This document shows, piece by piece, positions 54,559 through 63,311 of a stretch of 64,000 bases of DNA. The DNA is taken from assembly GCA_048498555.1 (NCBI GenBank), contig JBEHXT010000026.1, forward strand, positions 10,736 to 74,735, written 5' to 3'. A model generated the notes under the pieces. The model made no database searches, was not told the DNA's origin, and worked only from the letters and a program-made list of their open reading frames with translations. A program made the translations under genes and the position numbers. The number at the start of each line of letters is the position of its first letter. The stretch's first letter is position 1. This DNA comes from Danxiaibacter sp048498555 (GTDB lineage: Bacteria > Bacteroidota > Bacteroidia > Chitinophagales > Chitinophagaceae).

Positions 54559-55830
54559 TTAATTTATTTTTGAAGGTGAATAAGATTCAGGCCTGAACAG
54601 CAGTGTAACTATCAGGCCAATCAGAAAGACAAACGAAAATGTAAAAATTGAATTACCGAAACCGCCAAGTAAATCCACCAGTGATCCTATAAAAAAAACA
54701 ATGGTTGCGGTAAATAACCTTCCGATATTAAAACAGAAACCGGTAGCGGTAGCACCAATATTTACAGGAAATAGTTGTGGAATGTATACAGATAATGCGC
54801 CCTGGCTAATGCCGAAGAACAAGGCCATACATGCTATCTGAACATATACTGCAGCAGACAAAGCTGCGGTAAGCTTGAACAGCGTAAATGATAACGCGAA
54901 GCATACTACAAAGCAGATCATCATTGTTTTACGAACGCCAATAGCATTAACGATCCAGCCGGAAATAAACCCTCCGGTTAATCCGCCGATGCCCATCAGC
55001 ATCATGGCTATGCCTCTTTCCTTCTGTCCGTCAGCAGTTGCTACCAATGCCTGGATCCATGATGGTAGCCATGAAAAAATCGCCCACAAACCAATCAGCG
55101 TTGTTCCGAAAATCAACGATCCGGCTATGAGATTTTTCCTGATGTCTTTTTCGAATATTTTATGCAATCCGGGCGATGCATGGCCGTAAGGGACATGTAC
55201 TGCTTCCTCGGAAGAAATATATTTAAAGCTTAGGATTGAAATGATCACGGGCGCTAACCCAACAACGAAGCCCATACGCCATGAAGCAATGAAATAATTA
55301 ATCAGCCCTGCTGAAAAAATCCCTACCGGAATTGAAATAGACAGGATACCCAAAGCCACAGCCCTTTTCTTTTCATTGAACGCTTCGGATACCAGCATGG
55401 TTGTTGTTACCAATACGCCGCCTACACCAAAACCGGTGAGGAAGCGATAGACCACCAGCTGCACCCAGGTTGCAGAAAAAGCTGTCGCCAGTGTAAAAAT
55501 GCCATAGCAACAGGTTGAATAGATAAATGCTTTTTTCCGCCCAATACGATCGCATAAAACGCCCCATATAAATCCGCCTGCCATCCAGCCGTAGATAAAT
55601 ATGGAATTAATAAATGCACCTATATTATCCAATTGCTGTGTATCACCATCTTTCAAAAGATCCTTTACCGCTACCGGAAGGTATACAGAAATCAGTGTGG
55701 ACACAGTGCCTCCAAACGTGCTGCTAAAAAAGCAGGCAAGGAACAAGAATGCCTGTGTATTTTTTCGGGGCGAGGCAAAATGCGCCTCATATAATTTTTC
55801 TTCTACTGCCAGGGTTCCATGTGTTTTCAT
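54559..55830 (-). CDS. MFS transporter (metabolite/aromatic acid:H+ symporter-like)
   Basis: 423-aa inner-membrane carrier with 12 predicted helices. The loop 2-3 signature is GVLCDRIGRKKAFIYSTC and the TM4-5 region RFLTGFGVGGVLVTTTMLVSE, patterns seen in the sugar/aromatic-acid symporter branch of the superfamily. Lies between AhpD-like copies 1 and 2 (21-bp and 1-bp gaps). It may carry the compound taken up by SusC/D, or its product, across the inner membrane (inference). Confidence 0.88.
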   Translation of the reverse strand: MKTHGTLAVEEKLYEAHFASPRKNTQAFLFLACFFSSTFGGTVSTLISVYLPVAVKDLLKDGDTQQLDNIGAFINSIFIYGWMAGGFIWGVLCDRIGRKKAFIYSTCCYGIFTLATAFSATWVQLVVYRFLTGFGVGGVLVTTTMLVSEAFNEKKRAVALGILSISIPVGIFSAGLINYFIASWRMGFVVGLAPVIISILSFKYISSEEAVHVPYGHASPGLHKIFEKDIRKNLIAGSLIFGTTLIGLWAIFSWLPSWIQALVATADGQKERGIAMMLMGIGGLTGGFISGWIVNAIGVRKTMMICFVVCFALSFTLFKLTAALSAAVYVQIACMALFFGISQGALSVYIPQLFPVNIGATATGFCFNIGRLFTATIVFFIGSLVDLLGGFGNSIFTFSFVFLIGLIVTLLFRPESYSPSKIN

Positions 55831-55851
55831 TGGTTAGTGATTTTTTTGGCA

Positions 55852-56424
55852 TTAACGATAAGTTGTTTCGGCAACAGGAATAACCCCTTCACGCGGGCGC
55901 ATGTAGCCTACTGTTACAAGCCGTTGCGCAAGCTTTTGGTAATATGCGGGATCTGCTGGTTTGTATGTTCCAAGCCCATCAACATAACGGTTATATAAAC
56001 AAAACAAAGCCGCTATCAGCACCGTATCATGAATTTCAATGTCTGTAGCGCCGTGCAGTTTAGCCCGCTGAACATCCTCATTGGTAACTTCCTTTCCGAG
56101 TTTTTGCACTTTGCCGGCGATGTTTAAAAGCGCTTTTATTTTATCTGTTACGGGAGCGTTATCGGGATCATGGAAAACCTTATCCAACAATGCGTCATCG
56201 CCCCCTAAAGCTTTTACTGTGGCGGCATGCGCACTGGTACAAAAGGCGCATTCGTTTTTGTAGGAAACCAATGTTGCAATTAGCTCACGCTCCATTTCTG
56301 TAAGCGTGCTTTCGCCACGCAACAACACCTGTGTGAGTGCGCGAATGTGGTCACCTGTGTCGGGCCGGTTCTCCAGCAAACCTGTTATACCCGGTAATTG
56401 ATTGTTAAGTTGTATGTATGCCAT
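55852..56424 (-). CDS. carboxymuconolactone-decarboxylase/AhpD-like protein, copy 1
   Basis: 190 aa from the ATG at 56424 (MAYIQLNNQLPGITG), which matches the start of the other copies; a start 24 codons earlier has no homologous counterpart. Motifs: ERELIATLVSYKNECAFC with C59/C62 and H66, then GATDIEIHDTVLIAALFC and NRYVDGLGTYKP. First gene of the operon; its promoter should be in 56425-56705, where I see no clear element. Confidence 0.86.
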   Translation of the reverse strand: MAYIQLNNQLPGITGLLENRPDTGDHIRALTQVLLRGESTLTEMERELIATLVSYKNECAFCTSAHAATVKALGGDDALLDKVFHDPDNAPVTDKIKALLNIAGKVQKLGKEVTNEDVQRAKLHGATDIEIHDTVLIAALFCLYNRYVDGLGTYKPADPAYYQKLAQRLVTVGYMRPREGVIPVAETTYR

Positions 56425-56462
56425 AGAATTGAGATTAAAGAGAACAACGGATGAAACGGCTC

Positions 56463-56490
56463 CTATTGAGCTTGTGTTGTACACGCGCGC
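56463..56490. repeat. partial copy of the 6990-7131 intergenic element
   Basis: CTATTGAGCTTGTGTTGTAC closely matches the left arm of the 6990 element (CTATTGAGCTTTTGTTGTGT), but no right arm is visible nearby. It could be a decayed or truncated copy; chance similarity is not excluded. Confidence 0.35.
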
Positions 56491-56705
56491 CAGCATTCCA
56501 TATTATTGTAGTGTAAGAATAACACGAAACAAAAAAACATGGTGCTTTTACCAAAACAGTTTCAATAAAATTTTACGGCCCGACGCCGCAGCTAGTTACA
56601 TCCATAAAAGGAGCAAACAGAAATGTTCCATTCGCCAGCGTATGAATGATCATCTAAACAATAAATAACAGCGTTAATCAGCCCGGGGGCCAGCTGTAAG
56701 GTGCA

Positions 56706-57272
56706 TCAGCAAAGAGAAGATATAGCAATAGATTGGGGAGGCTTGGCAGATAAGGCCACGTAGCCTTCTGTCAACTTGCAATTTTCGCCACAGGAAAATT
56801 CATGTGCGTATGGAGATAAAGTAATAGGAATAATTGATGCGGTCAGTTTTTCAAATTCACTTACCGTATTTTGTTTTTTAGTAGCGTCATTGGTTTTGTT
56901 ACGGCTTCCTGGCATGTCTGCAAGGTTGGATGCATATTCGCTTTTAGCCGTTCTCAAAACAGTTTTATTGCGATCCGGGATACAAAGCAGCACTAATTGC
57001 CCTTTTTCAAATTTGCGTTTAACATACTTGTATGTTAAATCATTTAATTCGATTTCACCACTCACTCTTTCGTATGTTGAAACCTGGGCCTGATATGGCA
57101 CGTTAAATGGCACACGAATAGTAACGAGGTCCTGATCATTATAATCGCCTTTATCTAAATATGCTTCCAATTGTGTAGACGAACGTAGCTGCAGATACGA
57201 AAACAACAAATTATATCCTATAAGGTTAAACAGGAAGAGTGTTAGCAATAATATGGCAGCCAATTTTTTCAG
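56706..57272 (-). CDS. membrane-anchored protein of unknown function, non-ATG start
   Basis: About 188 aa. There is no ATG: the frame opens after a TAA near 57310, and the best start is CTG at 57272, giving KKLAAILLLTLFLFNLIGY as an N-terminal signal/anchor; a TTG three codons later is the alternative. The mature part has a beta-rich region (LVTIRVPFNVPYQAQVSTYE) and a C-terminal segment with cysteines (FSCGENCKLTEGYVALSAKP). No named family recognised. Divergent in control from the AhpD-like operon by a 281-bp gap on the same strand. Confidence 0.65.
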   Translation of the reverse strand: MKKLAAILLLTLFLFNLIGYNLLFSYLQLRSSTQLEAYLDKGDYNDQDLVTIRVPFNVPYQAQVSTYERVSGEIELNDLTYKYVKRKFEKGQLVLLCIPDRNKTVLRTAKSEYASNLADMPGSRNKTNDATKKQNTVSEFEKLTASIIPITLSPYAHEFSCGENCKLTEGYVALSAKPPQSIAISSLC

Positions 57273-57652
57273 ATAACTAAATGTAAAAAAAATCAGTATC
57301 GAAACATCACTTTAAGCTTCCTTTCAGCCAACTTTAATCTTTACCATATCTGATAATTTTAATGGCTTATCGTGCTCCGCAGCAAAAACACAGTCCTTAT
57401 CATTTGCCAGTTTTATCACTTTAATAAGTATGTCACCACTTTTATTATTTGCCCATCTCCCCCATTTGTTGCACGCAATCCACACACGGCAAAACACACC
57501 AATGTTTTGAAGGAGTTAGATAAGCGAAAAAACCACCAGTAGCAGCATGTTAGTATTGTAATATCTCACAAAAATCCGGCAGAAGATACTTGGCTCTTCG
57601 TTTGTTTAATAAAAGAAACTAAACACTTTTTATCATCGAAAAATAAAATGTT
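57273..57652. other. 380-bp gap without a gene
   Basis: Divergent spacer between the membrane-anchored protein (minus) and the PA2169-family gene (plus). TGGCTC with N5 and TTGT at 57591-57605 has sigma-54-like spacing but poor -12 agreement; not called as a promoter. Confidence 0.35.
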
Positions 57653-58105
57653 ATGACAAACAACGATGTAACCGAAACATTGAACGACCTGGTTCAAATT
57701 CATAACGACCGCATTGCAGGATACGAAAAATCATTGAAAGAACTAAAACCTGAAGACGAAGATCTTAAGCCAAATTTTCTTAATTATATTAAGCAAAGCC
57801 ATGATTTTAAATCTGCACTCGGCACCGAAATACAGGTACTTAAGGGCACTATCGATACAGATACCACTACCGGCGGTAAGCTGTATCGTATGTGGATGGA
57901 TGTAAAATCTGCTTTCACGGGTAACAACGATCATACAATATTAAGCAATGCAGAATTTGGGGAAGACAATGTGCAAAAAGCATACAGGAATGTTTTAAAG
58001 GAAGACCTGCCTCAGAACATACGAGACCTGGTGCAGGCACAGCAGACTGAACTTAAACAGGCGCATGATGAAGTTAAAGCACTACGCGATGCGCATACAG
58101 TTTAA
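57653..58105 (+). CDS. PA2169-family four-helix-bundle protein (DUF2383)
   Basis: 150-aa cytoplasmic protein of the PA2169/DUF2383 four-helix-bundle family. Pattern includes TLNDLVQIHNDRIAGYEKSL, FKSALGTEIQVLKGTIDTD, and the conserved MWMDVKSAFTGNNDHTILSN. The fold is ferritin-like; the role is thought to be stress-related but is not established. Monocistronic with a strong terminator. Confidence 0.88.
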   Translation: MTNNDVTETLNDLVQIHNDRIAGYEKSLKELKPEDEDLKPNFLNYIKQSHDFKSALGTEIQVLKGTIDTDTTTGGKLYRMWMDVKSAFTGNNDHTILSNAEFGEDNVQKAYRNVLKEDLPQNIRDLVQAQQTELKQAHDEVKALRDAHTV

Positions 58106-58125
58106 ATAAATCTTCAGTTGAAGGT

Positions 58126-58163
58126 AGCGCTGTTTCAAAATATTGAAGCAGCGCTTTTTTTTT
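58126..58163 (+). terminator. rho-independent terminator
   Basis: Stem AGCGCTG.TTTCAA / TTGAAG.CAGCGCT followed by nine T, 20 bp past the PA2169-family stop. Confidence 0.92.
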
Positions 58164-58279
58164 GCCGCCCTTCATCTTTTCACTTTGATGTAGCAACAAA
58201 AAACATCTCCCATTAAAAAAAAATCACTATTCAGCATAACAGTTAGTATTTTCAACGTAGAATAAGATGATACTGACAA

Positions 58280-60304
58280 ATGATGATACCGTCCAATTAC
58301 CTTAATCACCTACCTAATTCGTTATATAAAACGTCTGATATAGCCTCCCTGCCACATTTCATGGACCATTTACCTATTGCCATTTATGCTTGTGATAGTT
58401 CCGGAAATATTATCTATTACAACGATGCAGCTGAAAAATTGTGGGGTAAAGCACCTAACACGGACAAGGATCTTTGGTATGGCCCCTGCAAGCTTTTAAC
58501 GCTGAATGAAGATCCGTTGCCATATCCTACCTCTCCTGCAGCCCTTGCTGTGGAGCGCAACAACTCAGAAGAAGGCGAAGAAGTTATTATGGAGAAGGAG
58601 AATGGAGAAAAGCTCTATATACAACTTTACAATAAGCTGATGTATGATGAGCAGAATAACTTATCACACATTATCAGCACATTGATTGATGTAACGGAAC
58701 AACGAAAAGGAGAAGCAAAGCAGGCTATGCTTGCCGCTATCATTGAGTCATCTGATGATGCGATCGTAAGTAAAAACTTAAATGGCATAATTACCAGTTG
58801 GAACATTGGCGCGGAAAGAATGTTTGGATACAGGGAAGAAGAGATGATTGGAAAGCCCATTATTACCATTATTCCCTTCGAATACCGGAAGGAAGAGCTG
58901 ATGATCTTAAGCAAGATAAGAAACAACGAGCGCGTTGAACACTTCGAAACAATACGGCTAACAAAAAGTGGCGGGTTAATTCCTGTGTCGCTTACTATCT
59001 CTCCTATCAAAGACAAGAACGGGATTGTTATCGGCGCATCAAAAATTGCCCGAAATATCAGCAAGCAAAAGGAAGCGGAAAAAAAATTACAACGCAATGC
59101 AGAGAACCTGGAAATAATGAACAGCCTGGGAAAGCACATTTCCCAAACTTTGGACATACATTACATCCTTCAAAACGTAACGGATGCAACCACTCAGTTA
59201 ACCGGAGCGGAGTTTGGCGCATTCTTTTACAATACCATCAATAACAAGGATGAAGCTTATATGCTATACACTTTAAGTGGCGCGCCGAAAGAAGCTTTCG
59301 AAAACTTCGGTATGCCACGTAACACCGCCATCTTTAAACCCACGTTTACAGGCGAATGCATCATTAGGGTTGACGATATTAGAAAAGATGAACGTTATGG
59401 CAAGAATGCCCCATACTATGGCATGCCAAAGGGCCACCTGCCGGTTGTTAGTTATCTGGCGGTACCCGTTGTTTCAAAAGACGGCAAAGTAATCGGCGGC
59501 TTATTTTACGGCCACCCTGAGCCAGCAAGATTTACAAAGGAGCATGAAGACCTTGTTTCGGCAATTGCACTACAAGCCGCTATAGCGTTGGATAATGCCA
59601 AGCTGTATGAAGAAGTAAGGCAACTAAGTGAAAAGAAAGATGAATTCATCAGCCAGGCAAGCCACGAGTTAAAAACTCCTATCACAAGCCTCAGCGGGTT
59701 TCTACAACTGATTGATTCATCTTTGGAAACCGGCAATCAAAATAAAGATTTTATAGGAATCGCATTGAGGCAGGTAAAAAAGCTATCCAATCTTGTTTCA
59801 GACCTTCTGGATGTCTCCAAACTTGAAGGTGGAAAGTTGCCGTTATCGTTTACGAATTTTGACCTGGTTCAACTTACAAGGGAAGTGGTAAATCAGTTTC
59901 AATACTCCGTTAGATCCCATACGATTGAACTCCATTTTGAACAAGATAGCCTGGTGATATGTGCGGACAGACAGCGCATCGAACAGGTAATCATTAACTT
60001 GCTTAGCAACGCCGTTAAATATTCCCCTAAAGCCAATGTAGTAAAACTTACTGTTCACAAAGACTACAACAGGGCCATATTGTCAATTCAGGATTTTGGA
60101 ATAGGCATAAAAGAGGAACAGCAGGAACATATTTTCTCAAGGTTTTACCGGGTTGAAGACCTTGCAAACCAACCGGGGCTTGGCATTGGACTGTATATCT
60201 CCAAAGAAATTATTCATCGCCACAATGGCCAAATATCTGTTATGAGCGTTCCTAATGAAGGTTCTGTTTTCCGGGTTAATATTCCCATTGAACAAAAAAG
60301 ATGA
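58280..60304 (+). CDS. PAS-PAS-GAF sensor histidine kinase
   Basis: 674-aa soluble kinase. PAS 1 about 25-135 (MDHLPIAIYACDSSGNIIYY), PAS 2 about 145-265 (IIESSDDAIVSKNLNGIITS) with PAC segment, GAF about 285-450 (LDIHYILQNVTDATTQLTGA), then the dimerisation domain with the histidine in ASHELKTPITSLSGFLQ and the ATPase domain (NLLSNAVKYSPKANV, GLGIGLYISKEIIHRH). No membrane segment. It is an orphan kinase, with no adjacent response regulator. Two ATG codons in a row (58280, 58283). Confidence 0.93.
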   Translation: MMIPSNYLNHLPNSLYKTSDIASLPHFMDHLPIAIYACDSSGNIIYYNDAAEKLWGKAPNTDKDLWYGPCKLLTLNEDPLPYPTSPAALAVERNNSEEGEEVIMEKENGEKLYIQLYNKLMYDEQNNLSHIISTLIDVTEQRKGEAKQAMLAAIIESSDDAIVSKNLNGIITSWNIGAERMFGYREEEMIGKPIITIIPFEYRKEELMILSKIRNNERVEHFETIRLTKSGGLIPVSLTISPIKDKNGIVIGASKIARNISKQKEAEKKLQRNAENLEIMNSLGKHISQTLDIHYILQNVTDATTQLTGAEFGAFFYNTINNKDEAYMLYTLSGAPKEAFENFGMPRNTAIFKPTFTGECIIRVDDIRKDERYGKNAPYYGMPKGHLPVVSYLAVPVVSKDGKVIGGLFYGHPEPARFTKEHEDLVSAIALQAAIALDNAKLYEEVRQLSEKKDEFISQASHELKTPITSLSGFLQLIDSSLETGNQNKDFIGIALRQVKKLSNLVSDLLDVSKLEGGKLPLSFTNFDLVQLTREVVNQFQYSVRSHTIELHFEQDSLVICADRQRIEQVIINLLSNAVKYSPKANVVKLTVHKDYNRAILSIQDFGIGIKEEQQEHIFSRFYRVEDLANQPGLGIGLYISKEIIHRHNGQISVMSVPNEGSVFRVNIPIEQKR

Positions 60305-60574
60305 GCTGTTTTAATGCCGTTAACCTTAACGTTGGTTTCCCATCAACAAAAATAATTTCCGAACCTGTCTGTTGTGGGTTTTATGACCATTCTTTTGCAT
60401 TCCCAGCTCTAGAAATGTCACCAATGTAGCCTCACTAAAAGCCTGTTGTTAAAACGCTTAACACTAGCGTATCTGTATTGTATATCGTATTTGTTAATCG
60501 TTACAGAATAGTTATAATGACAAATGCAAGGCAACTTTTCAATAGGATGGCAGTCTATGGGTTAAAAGCATTTT

Positions 60575-60961
60575 ATGAAAAAGTTACTAGCGGCCTTATT
60601 GATGACAGGCATTGTTTCTACTTCATTTGCTGCATTTAATGGCCATGCAGTTGGACACTATGGTGGAAAAACTACAGTAATAGTACATGGCGGCTTTGGA
60701 TATTCTCCGTATTACTATTACCCTTATGCCGGTTTTGGATTATACTCCCCGTTTTACTGGAACCAACCTTACGTTTATAACAGGCCTTCAAAACTTGATA
60801 TGCAGATTACTGATATCAGGAATGATTATGCCGACAAGATAAAATCTGTGCGAATGGACAATTCACTTTCTGGCAAAGAAAGGAGGGAAATGATCCGGAA
60901 TTTTAAAAATGACAGAGAAAACGCTATCGATCAGGCAAAAAGAAATTATTATAAGTCCTGA
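60575..60961 (+). CDS. small secreted Tyr/Pro/Gly-rich protein
   Basis: 128-aa secreted protein with signal peptide (to about residue 19, TSFAA). A Gly/Tyr/Pro-rich middle (YGGKTTVIVHGGFGYSPYYY) precedes a charged helical C-terminus (DIRNDYADKIKSVRMDNSLS, RREMIRNFKNDRENAIDQAK). No family recognised; the layout resembles small envelope or adhesion-associated proteins of Bacteroidota. The 270-bp gap upstream holds no other gene. A terminator follows. Confidence 0.75.
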   Translation: MKKLLAALLMTGIVSTSFAAFNGHAVGHYGGKTTVIVHGGFGYSPYYYYPYAGFGLYSPFYWNQPYVYNRPSKLDMQITDIRNDYADKIKSVRMDNSLSGKERREMIRNFKNDRENAIDQAKRNYYKS

Positions 60962-60985
60962 TGAAAAACCCGGTTAGCGAACAAT

Positions 60986-61030
60986 GCCCGAAGGTTAGAA
61001 CCCCTAATTCTTACACTTCGGGCCTTTTTT
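60986..61030 (+). terminator. rho-independent terminator
   Basis: Stem GCCCGAAG / CTTCGGGC with a 22-nt loop followed by CTTTTTT, about 25 bp after the stop of the secreted protein. Confidence 0.8.
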
Positions 61031-61359
61031 AAAAGAATAACTGAACAATTAATAACCGAAAATAATTCCTGGTTCAATTAAATTTTAAGTAAATCACTGG
61101 CCCCTTTTGACCCATGCCAATTTTCGATTTCCTCACTGGATATATCAATGATTATCAGCGATAAAGGCATCACATGTTGCTTTATCTACGACTATTTTTG
61201 CACATTCCAACTTACAGCCATCAACGAAGTGCTACGCGGACTTTATGATGATTTAACAAAAAAATCCGTTGCAGCACATTACCTTTGCACCACGAAAAAA
61301 GAGGCTATTTATTATTATCCTTCTTTTTAAGTAAATCCAATTTTCGAAAAACAATATCC

Positions 61360-62550
61360 ATGTTCAAAACCATTGCAGGGGCACTCCTGTGTAGTGCCAC
61401 GCTATTTATTGGCTGCTCTAAATCGAATGATGTTGTTACTCCGACAACTTCTTCACAAGCGGAGAGAGTTGACAATGCTCCAACACCGCAGTTCACCGGC
61501 AGAAAAATAAATCTTCCTTTAAACGGATCATCCATTTACATAAAAGACGCAAGCGCATTAAACTATGAGCCAGGCGACACACTCGTTGTGCCTCAAAGTG
61601 TATTGCGGGTTGCTTTATACAACATTACCGGCACTAAAGAAAAGCCAGTGGTTGTTACCGCAGAAAGAGATGCCATAATTGGTGGCTACAACAGTACTTC
61701 ATTTGATATTAAAGGCACATTTGTTAAAGTAGTAAACGTTAACATAAAAGGAACGTCCACAGCCATTGGGGTGAGGGCTTACTATTGTTCTGATATCGCT
61801 TTTGAAAATGTGCATGTGGACGGTGCAGCGATCGGAATGATGTTGAAGAATGATGCACTTGCCGATAACCCTGACAGCTATTACCCAAAAGCTGTTATCA
61901 GAAATGTTTCTATAATGAACAGCTCCGTTAAGAATTGTACCAACGAAGGTTATTATATCGGTAATACATCAGATTATCAAAACGGTTTTAAGAATAGCCC
62001 AATAATTGGACTCACCGTAAAAAACTGCAGAGCAGAAAATACAGGCTGGGATGGATTTCAGGTTACCAATGCACAAGATTGCTCTATTGATGGTATTACT
62101 GTTGTAAATGCAGGCACAGCAAATAAAGAAAGCCAGATGAGTGGCATTGCTATACAGGACGCAACAACTGGCTCGTTTAAAAATCTGTCCGTGAATAAAA
62201 GCACTGGCGCAGGGCTTACGTTGTTCTCCGATGGAAATGTACACGTCAGCAATGTTGCACTGCAAGATGTTTCGTTGTCCGCTAAATCATACGGCATTAT
62301 TATAGACAACAGGTATGACCGTGGCTTCAACCTGCCTGCAAAAAAATTACTACTTGAAAATGCAAGTGTAAAACAAACTACATCTGTTAAAGGTAAAATC
62401 GCATTATACGTAATCAACGGAACCAGCAACGGCGCCAAGGCAGCAATACCCGGCACCGTTACCAATTTCACTTATGACAGGAATAGCTGGCAAAAGAAAA
62501 CTGTTGATAACGCTAAGAACGCATATATCGGTGGTACCGATGGTCGATAG
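61360..62550 (+). CDS. beta-helix lipoprotein (paralogue 3, no FN3 domains)
   Basis: 396 aa from the ATG at 61360, chosen because it starts the lipoprotein signal (lipobox FIGC, C19); an earlier in-frame ATG at 61285 lacks this. After a Thr/Ser linker the protein is a single parallel beta-helix homologous to the N-terminal half of the 11686 and 45958 proteins (NEGYYIGNTSDYQNGFKNSP, NTGWDGFQVTNAQDCSIDG, IIDNRYDRGFNLPAKKLLL). It lacks the Pro-rich linker and all FN3 domains, and the tandem-hairpin leader is absent upstream. Probably anchored on the outer membrane. Confidence 0.87.
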   Translation: MFKTIAGALLCSATLFIGCSKSNDVVTPTTSSQAERVDNAPTPQFTGRKINLPLNGSSIYIKDASALNYEPGDTLVVPQSVLRVALYNITGTKEKPVVVTAERDAIIGGYNSTSFDIKGTFVKVVNVNIKGTSTAIGVRAYYCSDIAFENVHVDGAAIGMMLKNDALADNPDSYYPKAVIRNVSIMNSSVKNCTNEGYYIGNTSDYQNGFKNSPIIGLTVKNCRAENTGWDGFQVTNAQDCSIDGITVVNAGTANKESQMSGIAIQDATTGSFKNLSVNKSTGAGLTLFSDGNVHVSNVALQDVSLSAKSYGIIIDNRYDRGFNLPAKKLLLENASVKQTTSVKGKIALYVINGTSNGAKAAIPGTVTNFTYDRNSWQKKTVDNAKNAYIGGTDGR

Positions 62551-62585
62551 GATAGACCCTCAATAGAGCGTTTAGTGCTCTGTTC

Positions 62586-62612
62586 AAGCTTCCGGTCACG
62601 GAAGCTTTTTTA
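62586..62612 (+). terminator. rho-independent terminator
   Basis: Stem AAGCTTCCG / CGGAAGCTT with a 4-nt loop followed by TTTT, 35 bp after the beta-helix lipoprotein stop. Confidence 0.9.
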
Positions 62613-62656
62613 TTTTAGCAAACAGGCACAGCTGTTTACCGTATACATTATCCTTA

Positions 62657-63193
62657 TTACCTCTTAAACATTGGCAGCGGATTAAGCGGATGATTAAAAA
62701 AATTCACTCCCAACTTTTTGAGAAGAAAAACATGAAAACCTTTATTTGGAAACTGTTTTCTTGATTCTTTTAAAGTATTGTTGTTACATCCAAAGCTGAT
62801 CAGGCCTAAGGAAACATCTATAAGATCTGCGCGCCGAAATGTCTCCACCGTTTGTTTATAATCTCCGTCGTAATTTTTTATTTTATGATGCCAGTAGATC
62901 ATCTGCGTTACCTCTTCAATACATTCTCTTTTTCCAACAGATGCTAAATATTGCTCGGCCTGAATTACAGAAGGATCAATATAATCGATCGTATTATTCG
63001 TCCAGATACCAATATCATGAAATACAGCTGCAATCGCATATTTTTCCTCGTTTTCTTTTTTACCGTCTAATAACAGGCAATTATTAAAAACACGATACAC
63101 GTGATTTCTATACTTTTCAAAATCCCCGGGCATACTGTCTTTAAACTGAAGCAGTAAAGCCTCAATGATTGCATTCGAAAATTTCATTTGCAT
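62657..63193 (-). CDS. HD-domain protein
   Basis: 178-aa cytoplasmic protein with a metal-binding HD-type pattern: an N-terminal H (YRNHVYRVFNN), the HD pair in AVFHDIGIWTNN, and a later H in MIYWHHKIKNYDGDY. This is consistent with an HD-superfamily phosphohydrolase-like enzyme; the substrate is unknown. Two close start codons (63193, 63187). Not obviously linked to its neighbours. Confidence 0.8.
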   Translation of the reverse strand: MQMKFSNAIIEALLLQFKDSMPGDFEKYRNHVYRVFNNCLLLDGKKENEEKYAIAAVFHDIGIWTNNTIDYIDPSVIQAEQYLASVGKRECIEEVTQMIYWHHKIKNYDGDYKQTVETFRRADLIDVSLGLISFGCNNNTLKESRKQFPNKGFHVFLLKKLGVNFFNHPLNPLPMFKR

Positions 63194-63311
63194 TGAAATT
63201 TAAAGGAGACTAAAACTTCTCAACCTATAGGTGTAACCAGACACTTTTTATTTCCTTAAGTTGTTTTTTTGTCAATGATGTTTGATAGGCACGCCTTGTT
63301 GTAACAGGTGA

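Noticed and set aside
57591..57605. Sigma-54 promoter before the PA2169-family gene
   Set aside because: TGGCTC-N5-TTGT has the right spacing but deviates in both elements, including the GC of the -12 box.
61148..61330. 60-codon frame before the third beta-helix gene
   Set aside because: Overlaps the upstream extension of the real gene and shows no protein-like pattern.
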